NCBI GenBank assembly: GCA_963802095.1
Contig: CAWDHI010000011.1
Location: forward strand, 62,001-126,000
Length of the DNA: 64,000 nt
Source of the DNA: CAVVEQ01 sp963802095
Lineage (GTDB): Bacteria > Chloroflexota > Anaerolineae > Anaerolineales > Anaerolineaceae
Direction of reading: 5' to 3'
Each line of letters begins with the position of its first letter. Position 1 is the first letter of the stretch. This document shows positions 59,256 to 64,000 of the stretch, piece by piece. The notes beneath the pieces are model-generated. The model did no database searches. It was not told the origin of the DNA and worked only from the letters and a program-made list of their open reading frames with translations. The translations under genes were made by a program, and so were the position numbers.

Positions 59256-62007
59256 CTAATTTGCTGATTGATATTTCCTTTTGAGAAGTTTGACAGTGTC
59301 AATGGCGATCAGGACGATTACTCCTGCACCAAGGCTGATCCCGAGTTCCAGCAATGTGAGAGCAGAGGTTTTGAATATTCCCTGCAGGAGCGGTACATAG
59401 ATGACTGCCATTTGCAGGACGAATGTCAGCAATACAGCCCCGAGCAGGGGTTTATTGGTAAAAAAACCTGCTTCCCAGAGGGTTTGGCTTTCGGAGCGGG
59501 TTGCCAGTGCATTGCCCATTTGGGACAGTGTTAAGGTGGTGAAGATCATCGTCTGCCAGGCAAACTGGTGGTTAAAATTGAATGCCCATAAACCCACTAA
59601 AAGGGATACAAGCACCCATCAAAGCACCGATCCAAAGGACATCCACTCCCAACCCGCGGTCGAAGATCTTCTCTTTCGGGTTACGCGGAGGCCTTCGCAT
59701 GGTATCTGGTTCTGCGGGTTCCTGGGTGAGCGCCAGACCGGGAAGACCGTCAGTCACCAGGTTTACCCAAAGGATCTGTAATGGTAGAAGCGGAAGCCCC
59801 AACCCCAAAAATGGCCCAACCAGCATTACAACTATTTCCCCGAAGTTTGATGTCATTGTGTATTTGACGAATTTTCGGATATTCTCGTAAATGCGGCGGC
59901 CTTCTTCGACTGCTGAAACGATCGTGGCAAAGTTATCATCCAGCAATACCATATCGGCTGCTTCCTTTGAGACATCTGTTCCGGTGATACCCATAGCTAC
60001 ACCGATATCAGCTTTTTTGAGGGCAGGGGCATCATTCACCCCGTCACCGGTCATGGCAATAATACCCCCCAGTTCCTGTAGTGCTTGAACAATATTCAAT
60101 TTATGTTCCGGTGAAACCCGCGCAAAGACAGAAACGGTTTTCAAACGCTCTTTAAGTGCGGCCATGTCCAGCTTTACCAGTTCCATACCTGTGATCACAT
60201 CATCGTTCTCGGCAATACCCAGTTCTTTCGCGATGAACAACGCGGTCAATGGGTGGTCGCCTGTGATCATGATGGATCTGACTCCGGCTTTCCTGGCGAC
60301 AGCCACCGCATCTTTTACTTCCGGTCGGGCGGGGTCAATCATGGCGAACATGCCAACAAAGACAAGGTCCTGTTCGAGTGGAGCACACGCATTCCGGCTT
60401 TCCTGTTCAGTGCAGTACTTGAAAGCCACTCCCAGCACCCGCATACCTTTCAAAGCCAGGTCATCATTGGCGCTTTGGATTCGGTTCTTCCAGGTTGTAT
60501 CGAGTTTGACGATTTGATTTTCAGTCCACACGCGGTCACATATATCCAACAGGCCATCAACTGCCCCCTTTGTGATGGCGATAAAATTCGCCTTTATATG
60601 GAATTCAGGGGAAGTGATCATTCCTTTCAATGCTGGGGGAATCTGGTCTATTGCGTCGATTTGGTGGACTGTGGTCATCCGTTTGCGGTCAGAATCGAAT
60701 GGCAGTTCGGAAATGCGCGGGAGAGCTTTTTCCAGATGTTCTTTCCACAACCCTGCCCGTACAGCAGCCACAACAAGTGCACCTTCCGTCGGGTCACCGA
60801 CAGAGGAAAAGCCCCGATCTGTCTGTTCAAGCACGGCATCATTGCAAAGAGCGCCACCTGCAAGCATGATGGCCACCGCGTTATGCTGGTCTATCACCGG
60901 GGCTGTGGATTCTGATGTACTTAAGCTGGGGCTGAAATCCCGCAGGTTTTCTTGGAGATCGAGCCTGTTGCCTGCAACATCGACCAAAGTTACCGTCATG
61001 CGGTTTTCGGTGAGTGTGCCGGTTTTATCGGAGCAGATCGTCGTGACCGATCCCAATGTTTCTACAGCCGGCAATTTTCGGATCAGGGAATTGCGTTTTA
61101 GCATTCTTTGCGCACCCAGGGCTAAAGCAATGGTTACCACTGCAGGCAGGCCTTCAGGTACTGCAGCCACAGCAATACTGATGCCGGTCAGGAACATAGT
61201 GCGAAGGTCTTCCCCTCGCAGCAAACCTAACCCAAAAACTACAGCGACGATGATCAGGGCTACAACCGCCAGCATTTTACCCAACTGGTCCAATCTTTTT
61301 TGCAACGGGGTGGGTTCATTTCCCACCGATTGGATCAGCTCAGCAATCTTTCCCAGCTCAGTATTCATACCCGTCTCTGTTACTACGGCAGTTCCGCGGC
61401 CAAATGTTGCCAGGGTTCCCATGAATAGGCGATTATGCTGGTCACCCAGGGAAGGATTCTCTCTGTGGATTGACTCCAGACACTTTTCCACCGGTTCGGA
61501 TTCACCTGTCAGAACAGACTCCTGAACACGGAGATTGGCATTTTCCACCAGGCTGCCATCTGCCGGCACCAAATATCCAGCTTCAAGAAAGATGATGTCC
61601 CCGGGGACCAACTCATGAGCGCGTATCTCGGTTACCCTGCCATCTCTCCGCACCCTTACTTTTGGCACCGCCATTTTTTTTAGAGCAGCCATTGCCTGCT
61701 CAGCACGGTACTCCTGGCTGAAACCCAGTATTGAGTTCAGAATAACGATCACCATGATAGCGATGGCTTCCTTATACTCTTTTAAAAAGAAGGTGATTAC
61801 CGCAGAAATAATCAGTATTACGACCATGGTGCCGGTCAACTGCTCTAATAGAATTTTCCAAGGACTCTTCGTACCGCGATCCACCAGCTCATTGAAACCA
61901 TATTGTTCCTGTAGTTTGACAACTTCAGTAGAGGAAAGCCCATTTTGAAGATCGCCCCCGACCTCCTGAAGAATTTCCTTCACATTTTTTGAGTACCAGT
62001 TTTTCAT
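59256..62007 (-). pseudogene. Ca-type P-type ATPase with a C-terminal frameshift
   Basis: The main frame (62007 to 59572, ~810 residues) has the phosphorylation motif SDKTGTLTENRMT, the transport motif PEGLPAVVTIALA and TGDGVNDAPALKKADIGVAMG, as in SERCA/PMCA-like pumps with Ca or Mn transport. It ends at a stop just after LWIGALMGA, whereas the next frame (59615-59256) continues with SLLVGLWAFNFNHQ and the last four helices to KRKYQSAN. One extra base near 59605, beside TTTT, explains it. Restored, it would be about 920 residues and complete. Start ATG 62007 has GGTGG. Confidence 0.8.
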
Positions 62008-62040
62008 TATTCCACCATTCCTGAACACAAAGTAGTTCAA

Positions 62041-62306
62041 TTACAAGATTACCATACGAAAAAAGACCAACACATTCCAATGTATTGGTCTCGCAAATGC
62101 TTCTCGCACACAGGTTACGGGAGAATTTTACTCCGTCTTGACGATAACCCATTCCCATACGGGAAAGCTACTCCCCAAATCTTAAATGAGTATATATTCT
62201 GGAATAATTGTTGTCAAGGCTTTGTTGTTGTTTTGTAGTAGTTTGTGTCCAGCGGAGCAATTGTATGTTTAAAATAAATTAAAGCCTTATGATGGCGTAT
62301 ACCCCC
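62041..62306. other. Intergenic region between ATPase and GntR genes
   Basis: AT-rich; no gene seen. It carries the promoters of the two divergent genes. A -35 for gntR begins at 62307. Confidence 0.5.
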
Positions 62307-62375
62307 TTGACAATCCCAGAAAACGAAATACAATAACACAAAAATACAATGATACAATAATACAAACATACAATC
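62307..62375 (+). promoter_or_regulatory. gntR promoter whose -10 is part of an 8-bp tandem repeat
   Basis: TTGACA (62307-62312), 16 bases, TACAAT (62329-62334). The -10 belongs to a run with 8-bp period: ATACAAT at 62328, 62344, 62352, 62368, ATACAA at 62360 and a degenerate unit at 62336. The run ends five bases before the ribosome site GGAGG. Repeat number could set promoter strength or register. Confidence 0.65.
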
Positions 62376-62394
62376 TGAAAGGAGGACCTATGGG

Positions 62395-62793
62395 GTGACA
62401 AATCTCGATATCACGATCGACCTGCGCAGCGATGTTCCTGCTTATGTCCAGATCATAGAGAGCATCCAGCGCCTGGCGGCCAGCGGAGCACTTGAACCCG
62501 GCGATCAGCTCCCCACCGTTCGGCAATTGGCGGCCGACTTGAGGGTCAATTTCAACACTGTGGCGCGCGCCTACCGGATGCTGGATGACGCCGGAGTGAT
62601 CTCCACCCAGCATGGGCGGGGTACCTATGTTGTAAAACAACCCAGTAAGGAAGCCCTGGGCAGGCTGAGAACCGAGGTTCTGGAGAACCTGGTCCATCGC
62701 TTCCTGGTGGAAATGCAGCGGCTGGATTTTGTTCACGAGGAGGTCCTGGAAGAGATCGATAAACAATTCCGCGCCAAAAAGCGCAGTGAATAA
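62395..62793 (+). CDS. GntR-family regulator, YtrA type
   Basis: 132 residues from GTG 62395 (GGAGG nine bases upstream). YVQIIESIQRLAASGALEPGDQLPTVRQLA and FNTVARAYRMLDDAGVISTQHG form the GntR winged helix; the short C-terminus (~50 residues, helical) is the YtrA-type dimerisation tail without a ligand-binding domain. YtrA-type proteins usually control membrane-linked genes next to them, here a slipin. It is autogenous by its repeat-rich promoter. Confidence 0.9.
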   Translation: MTNLDITIDLRSDVPAYVQIIESIQRLAASGALEPGDQLPTVRQLAADLRVNFNTVARAYRMLDDAGVISTQHGRGTYVVKQPSKEALGRLRTEVLENLVHRFLVEMQRLDFVHEEVLEEIDKQFRAKKRSE

Positions 62794-62827
62794 AAAATGA
62801 TTTCAAAGCGATAAATTGGAGGTAAGA

Positions 62828-63805
62828 ATGAAAAACACAACATACTCAAGTAATTCAGCCATCGTAAATAATTCGAACCAGGGCTCTCATATCAGCGGGA
62901 TCAGCACTTTCATGTTCATCGTAGCCCTGGTCATCGGGTTCGCGGGCGGCTTAATGATGTTCAACAGCGGGGTTCCCTTCGGTTATATTCTGCTGTATTT
63001 CGGGTTCTGGTTCTTTATTGGTGTGATCTTCATGTACAGTTTGCGGGTTGCGCAACAGTGGGAGAAAGGCGTTCTTCTACGCCTGGGGAAATTCCGCGGG
63101 CTGCGCGGTCCGGGTGTTTTCTGGGTGATGCCTTTTATTGATTCTGTACCTGCCTGGATCGATCAGCGCGTGAAGGTGACCCCATACAGCGCAGAAAAAA
63201 CCCTCACCAAGGATACAGTGCCAGTTAATGTCGACGCGGTCCTTTTCTGGGTCATCTGGGACGCGGAGAAAGCAGCCCTGGAGGTGGAGGATTACCGCAC
63301 CGCCATCACCTGGGCAGCGCAAACCGCCCTGCGCGACTTGATCGGCCAAATGGCGCTGGCGGATATCCTCCTCGGGCGTTCCATTATGGATGCCGAGCTG
63401 CAGAAGATCATCGACCAGCGCACAACCCCCTGGGGCATCACCGTGCAATCCGTGGAGATCCGCGATGTGGTCATCCCCGCCGACCTGGAGGATGCCATGA
63501 GCCGCCAGGCGCAGGCCGAGCGCGAACGCCAGGCGCGCGTTATCCTGGGCGAATCCGAGAAGCAGATCGCGGAGAATTTTGCCAAAGCCGCGGAATCCTA
63601 TCAAAACAACCCTGTTGCCCTGCACCTGCGCGCCATGAACATGCTTTATGAAGGACTGAAGGAAAAAGGCGCTTTGGTGATCGTGCCATCCAGCGCGGTC
63701 GAATCGATGAACCTGGGAGGAATAAGTGGATTGGTTGCCATGTCTTCCACCGCGCCTGAGATGATCAAAGCTGCCAACAAGAACGCAGCTGTACCCAAGA
63801 AATAA
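62828..63805 (+). CDS. Slipin (stomatin/SPFH band-7 protein)
   Basis: 325 residues from ATG 62828 (GGAGG upstream). Two N-terminal hydrophobic segments (~25-70) precede the band-7 domain: ALRVAQQWEKGVLLRLGKFRG-type start with WEKGVLLRLGKF, then GVFWVMPFIDSVPAWIDQR and TVPVNVDAVLFW. A late coiled stretch (AERERQARVILGESEK) drives oligomer formation. Slipins scaffold membrane microdomains and are often with an NfeD protease, which is not seen here. It follows gntR by 34 bases. Confidence 0.92.
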   Translation: MKNTTYSSNSAIVNNSNQGSHISGISTFMFIVALVIGFAGGLMMFNSGVPFGYILLYFGFWFFIGVIFMYSLRVAQQWEKGVLLRLGKFRGLRGPGVFWVMPFIDSVPAWIDQRVKVTPYSAEKTLTKDTVPVNVDAVLFWVIWDAEKAALEVEDYRTAITWAAQTALRDLIGQMALADILLGRSIMDAELQKIIDQRTTPWGITVQSVEIRDVVIPADLEDAMSRQAQAERERQARVILGESEKQIAENFAKAAESYQNNPVALHLRAMNMLYEGLKEKGALVIVPSSAVESMNLGGISGLVAMSSTAPEMIKAANKNAAVPKK

Positions 63806-63870
63806 CCAATAATCACTCCACCCATCACCCGGCGGGTGCTAACCCGCCGGGAACATTATTCAAGGAATTA

Positions 63871-64000
63871 ATGAAAGTCATGAAAAAACAACCTTTTCTC
63901 ATCGTGATCCCCCTGATCATGGTCCTGCTTGCTGCCTGCGGAGCGAAGGCTCCGGCAGGCCCCGCGCCCACCACCGATCCCGTCATTGCAGCTGCCGGTG
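63871..64000 (+). CDS. Lipoprotein (partial, right edge)
   Basis: Only 43 codons are in the window. The start at 63871 (AAGGA upstream; MKKQ at 63880 is an alternative) gives a signal peptide with lipobox LLAAC. A Pro/Ala linker follows. Preceded by a hairpin CCCGGCGGGT/ACCCGCCGGG (63828-63851) after the slipin gene. Function not readable. Confidence 0.75.
   Translation, partial: MKVMKKQPFLIVIPLIMVLLAACGAKAPAGPAPTTDPVIAAAG

Noticed and set aside
62328..62375. CRISPR-like array
   Set aside because: The period is 8 bp with no spacers; it is a short tandem repeat in a promoter.

Overview
The window looks like a stretch of an anaerobic Chloroflexota chromosome, most likely class Anaerolineae. 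This is inferred from gene content and protein style, not from a marker gene. Pointers are an SpoVS protein in a non-sporulating setting, several short Thr/Pro-rich lipoproteins (one with an NBR1-type Ig domain), an adhesin-type beta-helix fragment, a serine-palmitoyltransferase-like enzyme, rubrerythrin, a two-cluster ferredoxin and fermentative lactate dehydrogenase. Most of the sequence is GC-rich. A few blocks (11.2-12.3, 14.5-15.7, 43.0-44.4 and 54.4-59.3 kb) are visibly AT-richer and carry accessory or decayed genes.

Layout. 0-16 kb is nearly all minus strand: a TetR/epimerase pair with a clear promoter-operator, an HD-GYP/GGDEF cyclic-di-GMP pair, pirin, lipoproteins, an esterase, an RNHCP zinc protein behind a leader with two terminators, a methyltransferase/DMT-transporter/glycosyltransferase group, L-lactate dehydrogenase with a PD-(D/E)XK-like protein, an aminotransferase and tRNA-Asn. 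16-22 kb holds a ferredoxin, two paralogous deoxynucleoside kinases, spoVS and, between spoVS and a nucleotidyltransferase gene, a cluster of DnaA boxes with an AT-rich stretch that could be oriC. A HEAT-repeat protein and a CorA transporter follow. At 22.3-23.7 kb an IS3/IS150-type element sits in the loop of what was a bidirectional terminator, with a 4-bp target duplication. 23.8-42.7 kb is housekeeping: PepF, inositol phosphatase, HD hydrolase, HutI, MFS, Rrf2, thioesterase, M42 peptidase, GatB, PadR/DUF2812, an SPT-like enzyme, a two-component system, glutamate dehydrogenase with a structured leader, an SCP2 protein and an M24 peptidase.

43-48 kb is a rearranged patch: an orphan small protein, a DUF5674 two-gene cassette flanked by a duplicated 53-bp 3' end of the DUF2804 gene, and a beta-helix adhesin fragment lacking both ends. 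48-54.4 kb returns to core genes (Mrp, MBL hydrolase, DUF4013, PdxS-PdxT, rubrerythrin). 54.4-59.3 kb is a decay zone with a DUF2177 relic, a broken IS1380-type transposase, an intact membrane sulfatase-like protein and a truncated copy of its N-terminus. 59.3-64 kb holds a Ca-type P-ATPase with a frameshift, a GntR regulator whose -10 box belongs to an 8-bp tandem repeat, a slipin and the start of another lipoprotein.

Three otherwise conserved genes (5.4 kb lipoprotein, 8.6 kb methyltransferase, 59.3 kb ATPase) each carry one single-base frameshift beside a run of four A or T. Assembly or read error is a serious alternative to mutation. No CRISPR array, rRNA or phage structural gene was seen.
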